Virus record (IMG/VR): IMGVR_UViG_3300042897_000742
Coordinates: 1-64,000 of that record
DNA: 64,000 nt
Strand: one strand, 5' to 3'
DNA from: a virus
In this document: one piece after another, positions 48,553 to 57,031 of the stretch
Layout: the number at the start of each line of letters is the position of its first letter
Position numbering within the stretch: position 1 is the first letter of the stretch
Position numbers and translations under genes: made by a program
Notes under the pieces: generated by a model
Told to the model about the DNA's origin: nothing
Seen by the model: the letters and a program-made list of their open reading frames with translations, nothing else
The model's database searches: none

Positions 48553-49146
48553 ATGATAATAACAGTTTATAATGATGTTATACCACGAGATGTTGTGGAG
48601 AGCCAAAGAAAGGTATTTGAAAAATTTGGAGAAAGGATTATACAAATTAAACCGAAAGTATGGGAAGGGCATGCCCATACAGTTGATTCTCATTTAAGAA
48701 ATAACGAATGGGAATATGCAATAGTAGTTGATATTGATTGTATTCCTCTAAATAAAGATGTGATTAAAGAAGCAAGAGAATGGGCTTTAAAGAATATAGG
48801 ATTATATTCAGTTGCACAAAATCCTAATCATATACCAGGTGCTCCTGATTATGCAAGCCCAGCCTTTATTGCATTTTCAAGAAAGACTTATGAAGAACTA
48901 GGAAGACCCAGTTTTCAAGGAACTAAGACCTGGGATGTTGGTGGTGAATTAACCTATAAGGCAAGAGAAAAAAATATGCCGATAGTATTAATGTATCCAA
49001 GTCATGTTGAAATTCCTAAATGGAAATTTAAAGATGGAAAAATGTTTGGAATAGGAACTACTTATGCAAATAAAATATATCATCATTTTGAAGGAAGAAG
49101 AGTAACAAAAAGTTTTTTAGATAAATGTAAACAAATTTTATTATGA
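48553..49146 (+). CDS. glycosyltransferase-like protein
   Basis: This 197-residue protein has a nucleotide-sugar-transferase-like core with YAIVVDIDCIPLNKDVIKEA (DxD at ~56-58), later APDYASPAFIAFSR and TWDVGGELTYKAREK. The best guess is a GT-A fold enzyme of unknown specificity. It overlaps the next gene by 4 bases (ATGA). Confidence 0.6.
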   Translation: MIITVYNDVIPRDVVESQRKVFEKFGERIIQIKPKVWEGHAHTVDSHLRNNEWEYAIVVDIDCIPLNKDVIKEAREWALKNIGLYSVAQNPNHIPGAPDYASPAFIAFSRKTYEELGRPSFQGTKTWDVGGELTYKAREKNMPIVLMYPSHVEIPKWKFKDGKMFGIGTTYANKIYHHFEGRRVTKSFLDKCKQILL

Positions 49147-49862
49147 AAAAGACAATTATAATTATCCCTGCAAGATGGGGATCAACTAGACTACCTGCAA
49201 AACCACTTGTTAAGATCTTAGATAAAATAATGATCCAATGGGTTTATGAAGAATGTAAAAAATCATTGGCGGATGAAGTCTATGTGGCAACAGACGATGA
49301 AAGAATCCGCACTAAGGTTAATGAATTTGGTGGTAAATGTATAATGACAGGTGAATGTAAAACCGGAACAGATCGTGTATTAGAAGCTGCTAAAGATCTA
49401 TCATATGATATTCTTATAAACATACAAGGCGATGAACCTGGTATATCATTTAGAGATATTAACTCTCTTATTAATCTGGCAAATAGAAACACACAATCAG
49501 TTTCTACATTATCATCTCTTTTATCCAAAGAAGAACTAACCAATAGAAATGTAGTAAAACTCATTAAGTCTGGTAAAAAGGTTGTAATGTTTACCAGGAG
49601 CAGTTCTTATCTTTTTAGTCCTGATGTAGAAAAGCATATTGGGGCATATGCATTTCCTAAGGAGATTGCAGAAAAGATAGGAAAGCTTAAAACACAAACA
49701 GAAAATGAGATTGCAGAATCTTTAGAACAGTTAAGATGGGCAGATTCTGGAATATCATTTGTATGTAATACAGTTCTTCATGCTGCAAAGGGTGTTGATA
49801 CACCAGAAGACTTAAAAATGATTGAAACATATCTTAAACAAAATAGAAAACAATCAATATAA
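49143..49862 (+). CDS. kdsB: CMP-Kdo synthetase (3-deoxy-manno-octulosonate cytidylyltransferase) homologue
   Basis: This 239-residue protein matches KdsB: IIPARWGSTRLPAKPL (~7-22), the CTP-binding loop, YVATDDERI (~47-55), GTDRVLEA (~75-82) and NIQGDEPGI (~94-102). It activates Kdo, or a related ulosonic acid, as CMP-sugar. KdsB in a phage beside several transferases, two of them of the CMP-sugar-using Maf/GT42 type, suggests the phage alters a surface glycan or decorates itself. Confidence 0.85.
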   Translation: MKKTIIIIPARWGSTRLPAKPLVKILDKIMIQWVYEECKKSLADEVYVATDDERIRTKVNEFGGKCIMTGECKTGTDRVLEAAKDLSYDILINIQGDEPGISFRDINSLINLANRNTQSVSTLSSLLSKEELTNRNVVKLIKSGKKVVMFTRSSSYLFSPDVEKHIGAYAFPKEIAEKIGKLKTQTENEIAESLEQLRWADSGISFVCNTVLHAAKGVDTPEDLKMIETYLKQNRKQSI

Positions 49863-49878
49863 AACTAAATACCGTATT

Positions 49879-50106
49879 ATGCAACAACAAATGAATCTAG
49901 ATATTAATAATACAACTGAGATTGTCTGTGAGAGTTGTGGTAATAATACATTTAGACCAATCTTCTTTTTGAGAAGATTAAGTCCACTTATTTCACCTGA
50001 TGGCAATGCCCGTCTTATTCCTATGGATTCACTTGCATGTTTAAAATGCGATCATGTAAATAAAGACTTTAACCCAATTCCCCCTCAAATACAAACAGAA
50101 AAATAA
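49879..50106 (+). CDS. small zinc-ribbon protein (75 aa)
   Basis: The start at 49879 avoids a long overlap with kdsB. The 75-residue product has CESC (~17-20) and CLKC (~54-57) pairs in a zinc-ribbon arrangement. Such small proteins are frequent in T4-like phages. Partner unknown. Confidence 0.6.
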   Translation: MQQQMNLDINNTTEIVCESCGNNTFRPIFFLRRLSPLISPDGNARLIPMDSLACLKCDHVNKDFNPIPPQIQTEK

Positions 50107-50109
50107 AAC

Positions 50110-50685
50110 ATGGAAAACAACGAAAAAGAAGTAGTACAAGAGCCTTTAAAGAAAAGCGAATTAATTGCTAAACAAAAGGAACTTATGGAGCTTAATGAAA
50201 AGCTTCTTAAAGAAATGCAGGAAAGAGAGTATACCATTGATCTTAACAACAAAAAGATTTTTGATCGTCTTGTTAAATTTCTTGAAAAGGATGCTCCTTG
50301 GGGTCATACCACTGCAACTGGTTTGGTTATGTTATATCATAATCTTCGCGAGCAGAAAGATATCATTATTAAGACAAAGGATTGGGATGGTAAGATCCAA
50401 TTAAGATCTGCCAATGTAACTATTCTTTGGTCAATGGTTACTAAAATGACCGGAAATGGATTCCATGAAGCCAAAGCCTTTATTGAATTAATGGCTGTAT
50501 GTGGAGAAACTTTGGCCGGTGCTGTACAACGTGCCCACCAAGATAATCAACAACTTCGTGAAAATCATGCTAAGTTATCTCAAATTGATGATCAATTAGC
50601 AGATCCTAATATCATCAATGATATTGAAGAATCCACAGAGACTGTATCTATTGCTAATGAAGTAGACCCAGTAACTGAAGCATAA
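50110..50685 (+). CDS. coiled-coil hypothetical protein
   Basis: This 191-residue protein has an N-terminal coiled coil (KSELIAKQKELMELNEKLLK) and a globular helical middle (APWGHTTATGLVMLYHNL, then VTILWSMVTKMTGNGFHEAK) with an acidic tail. No family is recognised. It overlaps the next gene by one base (TAATG). Confidence 0.55.
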   Translation: MENNEKEVVQEPLKKSELIAKQKELMELNEKLLKEMQEREYTIDLNNKKIFDRLVKFLEKDAPWGHTTATGLVMLYHNLREQKDIIIKTKDWDGKIQLRSANVTILWSMVTKMTGNGFHEAKAFIELMAVCGETLAGAVQRAHQDNQQLRENHAKLSQIDDQLADPNIINDIEESTETVSIANEVDPVTEA

Positions 50686-50933
50686 TGGGATTCCACAAAA
50701 GATACATAGATAATCAACAGGTTATTCGCCTATTTAATGAAGGGGGGTCTGACCGGGTTATTAAATGGTATACCGGTAAGGTTGACTCTTTAATCCTAGA
50801 AACCGGACTAGCATCTGACATTAATAAGATTTTATCAGATGGTGAATGGACAATGTTTGGTCAGGCAAAAATTGCCGAAGAAGTTACTAAACGGATTCAT
50901 CAAGAATTAGGAATAGAAGAAATTAAAAAATAA
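50685..50933 (+). CDS. small hypothetical protein (82 aa)
   Basis: This 82-residue helical protein (IDNQQVIRLFNEGG, then KVDSLILETGLASDINKIL) is the last gene before a terminator. Function unknown. Confidence 0.55.
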   Translation: MGFHKRYIDNQQVIRLFNEGGSDRVIKWYTGKVDSLILETGLASDINKILSDGEWTMFGQAKIAEEVTKRIHQELGIEEIKK

Positions 50934-50953
50934 GGGACTTCGGTCCCTTTTTA
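50934..50953 (+). terminator. Rho-independent terminator
   Basis: A 5-bp stem GGGAC/GTCCC with a TTCG tetraloop is followed by a T run. It separates the sugar-transfer unit from the head-cargo cluster. Confidence 0.88.
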
Positions 50954-50996
50954 TTTCTCTATGTCATGATGAATAAATAAAAAAAGATATCCTAAC

Positions 50997-51878
50997 ATGA
51001 AATTTATTAAAACGTTTGTTAACTTCTTGACAGAGAAGAAGGAGGAAAAGGATTTTGAGGATAAAATAAAAGGTCATGGCTATTTTAAGGGAATATCTAC
51101 TTCAACCGCCCGTAAGAAAATGGATCAGATGAAAGATCAGGCCGCTAAACCTGACGATGATCCTTCTGCTTATAAAGAATTACCAGGCGACACTAAAGGA
51201 AAGAAACTTCTAAAACCTTCTAAACATACTAAGAATTATCAGGATCTTTATGCTGATGATGAAAAGGAAACAAAAAATGAATCCATCATTAATTGGGAAC
51301 TTTATCAACAACTAAAAGGTGGATCTACGAAAATTGAAAAAGAGCTTAAATATCAGATAGCTGAAAAGTACATAACTATAACAGCAACCGGACTTAATAA
51401 AGATGATAAAGCTGCTCTTATCAAAATGGGTGCAAATGTTACTATGATGGGCCCAGGATGGTATATAAATCTTAAAGATACTGATAAGAAAAAGATATTG
51501 GATTATCTTAATAAAGAAGGTATCGAAGTAAATGAAAACATTAATGAAGAATCTGGTGGAGATCGTTCACCGATTGATAATGATGCAATTGAAACTGGGT
51601 TAAAGAAAAAGAGTGAAGAAACTGGAGTTCCTCTTCCACTCCTTAGAATCGTAATGCGTCGTGGTATGGCTGCATGGAAGAGTGGTCATCGTCCAGGTGC
51701 AGGACAAGAACAGTGGGGTTATGCAAGAGTTAATTCATTTTTAACCCAAGCACCAGGTACTTGGGGTCGTCCTATTAAAGATCCTAAGAAAGGTGCAAAG
51801 GATGCCTATGGTGCTGATGCCGATGTTGCACAAGAAGTAATTAAAGGTGGACATGATAAAAATTTAAAGAAAGGATAA
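50997..51878 (+). CDS. DUF5824-like protein with capsid-targeting-like N-terminus
   Basis: This 293-residue protein begins MKFIKTFVNFLTEKKEEKD. Three parts follow: a disordered basic region (~20-95), a compact domain (~105-178: KYQIAEKYITITATGLNKDD, then GPGWYINLKDTDKKKIL) and, after NENINEESGG, a C-terminal module PLLRIVMRRGMAAWKSGHR with QEQWGYARVNSFL found in phage head-associated proteins (DUF5824, from memory). NESI and NINE|E between parts could be protease sites. It is the first of eight consecutive genes with this N-terminus. Confidence 0.65.
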   Translation: MKFIKTFVNFLTEKKEEKDFEDKIKGHGYFKGISTSTARKKMDQMKDQAAKPDDDPSAYKELPGDTKGKKLLKPSKHTKNYQDLYADDEKETKNESIINWELYQQLKGGSTKIEKELKYQIAEKYITITATGLNKDDKAALIKMGANVTMMGPGWYINLKDTDKKKILDYLNKEGIEVNENINEESGGDRSPIDNDAIETGLKKKSEETGVPLPLLRIVMRRGMAAWKSGHRPGAGQEQWGYARVNSFLTQAPGTWGRPIKDPKKGAKDAYGADADVAQEVIKGGHDKNLKKG

Positions 51879-52324
51879 TGAAAACTATAAAACTTTTTGA
51901 AGAATTTAAAGAAGCAACTTCTTGTCCGGTACCAACTAAAGATTTAGAAGTTAATACCAAAAATCGTAATAGAGCAATTCATGCAGACTTTATTGATTAT
52001 GGTCCTCTTAATGTAGATGAACCTGCTGGGTATTGGGAACATCTCGCAGATCATTGGAAAACTAGTGTAGAAGCTGCTAAGAAATCAACGTGTGGAAATT
52101 GTGTTGCATTTGATATAGCTCCTCGTATGTTAGATTGCATGCCAGGTGAAATTAGCGATGAAGATGGAAAGTTAGGTTATTGTTGGATGCATCATTTCAA
52201 ATGTCATTCTGCACGTAGCTGTTATACTTGGGCAAAAGGCGGTCCTATAACTGATGATAAAGTATCATATGATTGGCAAGAAAGAAATCTTGATGCTGCA
52301 AATAATCCAAACCCTATTAAGTAA
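51878..52324 (+). CDS. Cys-rich phage protein with capsid-targeting-like N-terminus
   Basis: This 148-residue protein begins MKTIKLFEEFKEATS. Seven Cys and several His at ~70-115 (CGNCVAFDIAPRMLDCMPGE, then GYCWMHHFKCHSARSC) form a likely metal or Fe-S site. I recall a similar Cys pattern in T4-like cyanophage proteins of unknown function. Its ATG overlaps the previous stop. Confidence 0.6.
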   Translation: MKTIKLFEEFKEATSCPVPTKDLEVNTKNRNRAIHADFIDYGPLNVDEPAGYWEHLADHWKTSVEAAKKSTCGNCVAFDIAPRMLDCMPGEISDEDGKLGYCWMHHFKCHSARSCYTWAKGGPITDDKVSYDWQERNLDAANNPNPIK

Positions 52325-52333
52325 TTGTTAAAT

Positions 52334-52876
52334 ATGAAATTTGTAAAAAACTTTAATGACTATCATAAGGTATCTGAAGGACTCAAGTATCATATAGAAA
52401 ATGGTTTGGATTTAACCAACAGTGTTTATCGCTTAGGTTCAGATTCATATACCAATCTATTTGAAGAAGTAAAACAGTATTGGGATAAAGGTAATATCAT
52501 TCTAAACGGAAAAAGCGGTTGGATGGCAAAAAACCTTGAAGTTGGAAAACCTGCTGTTTATAATGACCGTAAAACTGGAAGAACTACCAAAGTAAAACTC
52601 GATTCACCGGAAAGAGGTGGAAATAAAAAGTTTATCGTTTATCGTAATACAGGTCGTACTGATGAAAACGGTAATGTAATTGCAAAAAAGATTGAATGGG
52701 GTGATCCGAACCTTACTGTAAAGAATGATGATCCAGGCAGAGCCGCATCATTCTGGGCAAGACACGGTTGTGATAAAGCTGAAAAAATGGATCCTAATAA
52801 GGCAGGTTTCTGGGCATGCTATGGTCCAAGTCTGTTCGGGAAGCAGTTAGGTTTAAGTAGTACTGAACCTTGGTAA
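52334..52876 (+). CDS. conserved phage head-type protein with capsid-targeting-like N-terminus
   Basis: The ATG at 52334 is preferred to the TTG nine bases upstream because it restores the shared N-terminus (MKFVKNFNDYHKVSEG). The 180-residue protein ends with a pattern I associate with many phage structural genes: KIEWGDPNLTVKNDDPGRAA, SFWARHGCD and FWACYG. Molecular role unknown. Confidence 0.6.
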   Translation: MKFVKNFNDYHKVSEGLKYHIENGLDLTNSVYRLGSDSYTNLFEEVKQYWDKGNIILNGKSGWMAKNLEVGKPAVYNDRKTGRTTKVKLDSPERGGNKKFIVYRNTGRTDENGNVIAKKIEWGDPNLTVKNDDPGRAASFWARHGCDKAEKMDPNKAGFWACYGPSLFGKQLGLSSTEPW

Positions 52877-52905
52877 ATAAATAAACAAATAATATAACAA
52901 AAGAT

Positions 52906-54261
52906 ATGAAACATATTCCTAATTATTCTGAATTTAAGAAAATTAATGAAGCCTTTGCTACTTCAATGACAACGGTTCAGACTGATGCTAAATTAAATCA
53001 AGCGGCAGATATCATTACAAATTTCTTAAATAAGAAAACCGGTAAAGCATTTAAGAAATTCCCATTCCTAGTATATTCAGGTGGAACTCCAGGTATTATG
53101 CTTTATAGCGATAAAGATAATTCTGCTGTTAGAATCAGTGGCGGTTCAGGTCGTTTTCCTGGTGTTGTTGGTCAATTAGATTACTTCTCTGATGGAGCTT
53201 CTCATACGGCTGATTTTTCTGTTAGTAGTGAAACATTTCCAATCGTTGCATTACTTAATGAATTTGTTAAATTAGTTAATGAACCTTCATATGCATCAGA
53301 AGTAGAATCATTAACAGAATCTACATTAAATGAAGCAACTAAATCGTTCTCTCCAGCTGAACAAAAAACAATCTTAAGCAGATTGGATAAAGGAGAAAGC
53401 GGTGCTGCTATTGCAAGAGATATGGGAGTATCGTATGGTATGATTTTACAACTTAAGAGAAATGTAAGTGTACCTGAAGATGAGAGTCCTGCTGTAAAGG
53501 CAAATGAATTAACATTACAAGATAAGGTTAAACTATTAGATGAAACGCTTGATGACCTTTATGAAATTACAAGAAGACTTGCCGCTGGCGCATTTACTTC
53601 TTTAATGGTTTCAGGTAGAGCAGGTACTGGTAAAACATTCTCCGTTACTAAAGCCTTAAAGGATGAAGGACTTATTGAGGATGATGACTTTATCGTTGTA
53701 TCTGGTGCAGTATCAGTTATTATGATGTATAAGAAAATGTATCAATATAGAAACCAGGTTCTGGTATTTGATGACTGTGATGCTGTATTCCGCGATGAGA
53801 ATGGCCGTAACATCTTAAAGGCTGCCCTTGATACTAAAAAGACTAGAAGAATCTCTTATCTTAAGAAGAGCGGATTAGTATTTGATCCTAAGGATTTTGA
53901 AAATAATCCAGAGGGTGAATTTAATGCAATTGAAAATGGATTAGTTCCTGCATATTTTGATTTTGCCGGTAGAGTGGTATTTATTTCAAACCTACCTAAA
54001 GATAAGGCTGACCCGGATGGGGCTATTCGTTCAAGATCAATCTTAATTGATGTTAATCCTGATGATATGACTCTAATGGAAAGAATTAAAATTCTTTTAC
54101 CGGATCTTGAACCAAGAGATATGCCTCTCAAAGATAAAGAAGAAATTTTTGAATTTATGAAACGTGCAAAAGACGTCTCAATGAGAACATTTGTTAAGGC
54201 TGCTGGTTTCAAACAGGCAGGTTTAAACAATTGGGAAAGAATGGCACAAAGATATCTATAA
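52906..54261 (+). CDS. multi-domain AAA+ ATPase with capsid-targeting-like N-terminus
   Basis: This 451-residue protein begins MKHIPNYSEFKKINEAFA (INE|A cut site). A beta-rich domain follows (~20-135), then LTESTLNE|ATKSF at ~138-150, a second cut-like site. An HTH-like segment KGESGAAIARDMGVSYGMIL (~164-183) precedes an AAA+ core: Walker A SGRAGTGKT (~237-245), Walker B VLVFDDCDAVF (~285-295), and an arginine-finger region IRSRSILIDV (~367-376). Cutting at LNE would release the HTH-AAA part. An ATPase packed in a head and injected would be unusual. Confidence 0.72.
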   Translation: MKHIPNYSEFKKINEAFATSMTTVQTDAKLNQAADIITNFLNKKTGKAFKKFPFLVYSGGTPGIMLYSDKDNSAVRISGGSGRFPGVVGQLDYFSDGASHTADFSVSSETFPIVALLNEFVKLVNEPSYASEVESLTESTLNEATKSFSPAEQKTILSRLDKGESGAAIARDMGVSYGMILQLKRNVSVPEDESPAVKANELTLQDKVKLLDETLDDLYEITRRLAAGAFTSLMVSGRAGTGKTFSVTKALKDEGLIEDDDFIVVSGAVSVIMMYKKMYQYRNQVLVFDDCDAVFRDENGRNILKAALDTKKTRRISYLKKSGLVFDPKDFENNPEGEFNAIENGLVPAYFDFAGRVVFISNLPKDKADPDGAIRSRSILIDVNPDDMTLMERIKILLPDLEPRDMPLKDKEEIFEFMKRAKDVSMRTFVKAAGFKQAGLNNWERMAQRYL

Positions 54262-54264
54262 TAT

Positions 54265-55710
54265 ATGAAACACTTTAAATCATATAGTGAGTTTAAACTC
54301 CAGGAAAAGTACGAAGGCGTAGAGGTTAGTACTAGACGCTACGAAAGAGTACATGGTAAAAAACCACGTGGAAATGGAATGTGGGCATTTTACCTTGATC
54401 CAGTTGGTGATGAACCTATTTTTACTCCATCTGCTATGAATTATGCCGATGCCGTTAAATGGGCATCTCTTAAAGCCAGAAACATGGGTAAGAAAGTTAT
54501 CTATGTTGGTGAATCACTTAATGAAGCATTAAAGATTGGTGATTTTGTTCGTTATAAAAAGGATAATGACTTTACTGGTGGAAAGATTACAGATCTTAAA
54601 AGTGGAAATGCAATTGTAAAAAATTGGGATGGATCCGAATCAGAATTTAAGCTAGGTGATTTAGAATATGTTAAATCATGGAATGAAGCCGAAAAGAGAG
54701 GTGATAATAAAATTTACTTCAATAAAATGAGCGATATTGACCATACTAGACTTGTTAAATGGATGGGAAAAAATTTAGATAGCGATTATAACGATTATAA
54801 ATTTACAAAAGGTGGGAAAACAAGCACAGACACTCACACCCTAGACACTACTAAATTATCGGAAACCGAACTTAAAGATTTAATCCACTACCTGGAAAGT
54901 CAAAGATATAAATTCTATACCGAAATTTGGTTACCTGCTTACGAAAGTGTTAATGAACGCGAATACACCGATGAACAAAGAATGGATATGGCTGATAAAG
55001 GCCTAGCCTTACCTGATGGCAGCTTTCCAATTAAAGACTTAGAGGATCTTAAAAATGCTATTCAGGCATACGGCCGCTCAAAGGATCAATCCGCTACTGC
55101 TAAATTTATTGTTAAGAGAGCAAAAGCTTTAAGTGCTGAGGATCTTATTCCTGATACCGAGGATTTTCAAAAAGCTTTAAAGGAAACTATTACTGAAGGT
55201 AATGCATTTCTTGCTGCTCGTGCAAAAGCCATCGAAGAAGATGCTGAAGAGTTTGAATTTAACGGTAAGAAATATCCTGTTCTAAACAGACCTAAGAAAC
55301 TTAATGAAGAGCTTTCTGATAATGATGCCTATAAGATTATAGATATAGGTTCAAAGTTTTCTAAGGAAGTAGGCGGTCATTTACTTGCAACTCAAACATT
55401 TGATACAGCAAACGATTTTGTTGATTATCTTCTCTCTGAATTTATTCCAAAGAAGGATCATCCAAAATTCTTAAAATCTGTTAAATCTCTAATGGAATCA
55501 GATTCATCAGAGGAAGATACCGACGAAGAATACATTGATCCAGCTACTTTACCACAATCGGTAAAGGACTATGTTTCTTCTAATTATTCAGATGCTAAAA
55601 TAACTAAAGCTGAAAGTGATGAAGATGGTTTTGAAGTATACTTAAGCAATGGATTAGAGCTCGTATTTGGACCTGACGAAAAATTCATTAAAGCCGTAAA
55701 AGAATCTTAA
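54265..55710 (+). CDS. modular polyprotein-like internal protein with PepSY-like C-terminus
   Basis: This 481-residue protein begins MKHFKSYSEFKLQEKYEG. Distinct short modules are separated by cleavage-like motifs: GESLNE|A (~88-94), ESVNE|R (~225-230), ETITE|G (~307-312) and KKLNE|E (~346-351). Modules include KIGDFVRYKKDNDFTGGKIT (SH3-like), a conserved phage segment ALPDGSFPIKDLEDLKNAIQ, and a C-terminal PepSY-like domain (LPQSVKDYVSSNYSDAKITK, then VYLSNGLELVF). It looks built to be cut into four or five pieces; that is inferred. Confidence 0.62.
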   Translation: MKHFKSYSEFKLQEKYEGVEVSTRRYERVHGKKPRGNGMWAFYLDPVGDEPIFTPSAMNYADAVKWASLKARNMGKKVIYVGESLNEALKIGDFVRYKKDNDFTGGKITDLKSGNAIVKNWDGSESEFKLGDLEYVKSWNEAEKRGDNKIYFNKMSDIDHTRLVKWMGKNLDSDYNDYKFTKGGKTSTDTHTLDTTKLSETELKDLIHYLESQRYKFYTEIWLPAYESVNEREYTDEQRMDMADKGLALPDGSFPIKDLEDLKNAIQAYGRSKDQSATAKFIVKRAKALSAEDLIPDTEDFQKALKETITEGNAFLAARAKAIEEDAEEFEFNGKKYPVLNRPKKLNEELSDNDAYKIIDIGSKFSKEVGGHLLATQTFDTANDFVDYLLSEFIPKKDHPKFLKSVKSLMESDSSEEDTDEEYIDPATLPQSVKDYVSSNYSDAKITKAESDEDGFEVYLSNGLELVFGPDEKFIKAVKES

Positions 55711-55712
55711 AG

Positions 55713-56306
55713 ATGAAATACTTTAAAAAATATAATGAATTTGTTACTGAAAAGATTGCATATCCTGACGGGGATAAATCTACAGGTGATAAGATTCTTG
55801 ATAAATTTGCTAAATTGATTAATAGTCCATCTAGTACTGTTAATATTATGTCATGGGCGGTTCAGGGTAGAAGTATACCTTTTATGACTGGTACCGAATC
55901 ATTTTCTGTAAATGCTAATCCATCGCAAGACTATTTTTGGATTAATACATCAAAGGGAAAATTTAGACTACCTAAAAAAGATATCAAAAAGGCAGAAGAA
56001 CTTTATGATGAGGTAGAATCTATTATACAGACAGGTAAGCCTAAAAGGAGTGTTGAAGAATCTCTTAATGAATCTACTTCACTAAAGAATGCAATCGCTA
56101 TTCTTAAAAAGGAAAACATTATGGCATATCCTAACCCAGAAGATTTGGCAAAAGCAATTCACAAACACTATAAAGAAATTACAGGTAATAAATATGAAGA
56201 TGCCGTTGAAATGTCAATGAATGATAAGGTAGCTGATATCGTATCATATTTTAAGATTGATGGCTCTGATTTTATGTCAGCCTGGGATAAAACAATAAAA
56301 GACTAA
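55713..56306 (+). CDS. two-part internal protein with capsid-targeting-like N-terminus
   Basis: This 197-residue protein begins MKYFKKYNEFVTEKIAYPDG. A first domain (~20-110) ends at SVEESLNE|STSLKN, and a helical second part (~122-197) follows. The spacer motif matches those in the neighbouring genes. No family is recognised for either part. It starts 2 bases after the previous stop. Confidence 0.6.
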   Translation: MKYFKKYNEFVTEKIAYPDGDKSTGDKILDKFAKLINSPSSTVNIMSWAVQGRSIPFMTGTESFSVNANPSQDYFWINTSKGKFRLPKKDIKKAEELYDEVESIIQTGKPKRSVEESLNESTSLKNAIAILKKENIMAYPNPEDLAKAIHKHYKEITGNKYEDAVEMSMNDKVADIVSYFKIDGSDFMSAWDKTIKD

Positions 56307-56312
56307 AAAATT

Positions 56313-56729
56313 ATGATTACATCATTTAATAATTTCGTAAACGAAAACTTTGGAGAAGCCCAAGACATTTATGGTTCATTCTTCGTGGCTATGTTAGGCC
56401 TTAGAGATCAGGCTCATATTTTCCATTGGCAAACGGAATCATTTGCACAGCATAGCGCATTCGGTGGATTTTATGATTCATATCTCGACCTTGTTGATAA
56501 ACTATCAGAATCATTAATTGGCATTCATGGAAGACCTTCTTTTATGGAGGCTGAAATTGAGTTATATGGTTACAGTGAAGAAAATATAGCAATGTTTTTA
56601 GAAAAAGCATATGCCCTATTCTTAGGTCAAGGTACTGAATTGGCCGGAGGTAATACCGAAATCAAGAATATCATCGATGAGATTATTGCTGAACTTGATA
56701 AATTAAAGTATCTTCTTACTTTAAAGTAA
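56313..56729 (+). CDS. ferritin/Dps-like helical protein with capsid-targeting-like N-terminus
   Basis: This 138-residue protein begins MITSFNNFVNENFGEAQD, a shortened form of the shared N-terminus. The helical body has LRDQAHIFHWQTESFAQHSA and YDSYLDLVDKLSESLIGIHG, the His/Asp/Glu spacing of ferritin-like Dps proteins; a similar phage family is DUF5856, from memory. It could bind iron or DNA in the head. Metal-site completeness cannot be judged by eye. Confidence 0.65.
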   Translation: MITSFNNFVNENFGEAQDIYGSFFVAMLGLRDQAHIFHWQTESFAQHSAFGGFYDSYLDLVDKLSESLIGIHGRPSFMEAEIELYGYSEENIAMFLEKAYALFLGQGTELAGGNTEIKNIIDEIIAELDKLKYLLTLK

Positions 56730-57031
56730 TGAAATACATTAAGGCATACGAATCATTCTTATTTGAAGGAAAACCTAAAGGTGCTCCTGATTGGCATGAT
56801 AGTGATGCACCAGATGCGGAGGGTCGTTTTAAAGAATTAAATCCTAAAGATCTTGCTGCGTGGTTAATTAAGACAAGAAAGGGCGATCTTAAGAGAATAA
56901 GTGGTTCGCTAACTCAACAGGTTGTTTTTAACCGTAATGATGATCCTGCATATGCAGATAAAATGGAAAAGACTCGTAAAGAAGTTTATAAACAATTAGG
57001 GAGAGAAGACCTATTAAATAAAAAGGATTAG
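56729..57031 (+). CDS. small conserved protein with capsid-targeting-like N-terminus
   Basis: This 100-residue protein begins MKYIKAYESFLFEGKPKG (LFE|G cut-like site). It continues with DLAAWLIKTRKGDLKRISGS and LTQQVVFNRNDDPAYADKME, a segment type frequent in T4-like phage small proteins. It is basic overall. Last of the eight-gene run. Confidence 0.62.
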   Translation: MKYIKAYESFLFEGKPKGAPDWHDSDAPDAEGRFKELNPKDLAAWLIKTRKGDLKRISGSLTQQVVFNRNDDPAYADKMEKTRKEVYKQLGREDLLNKKD

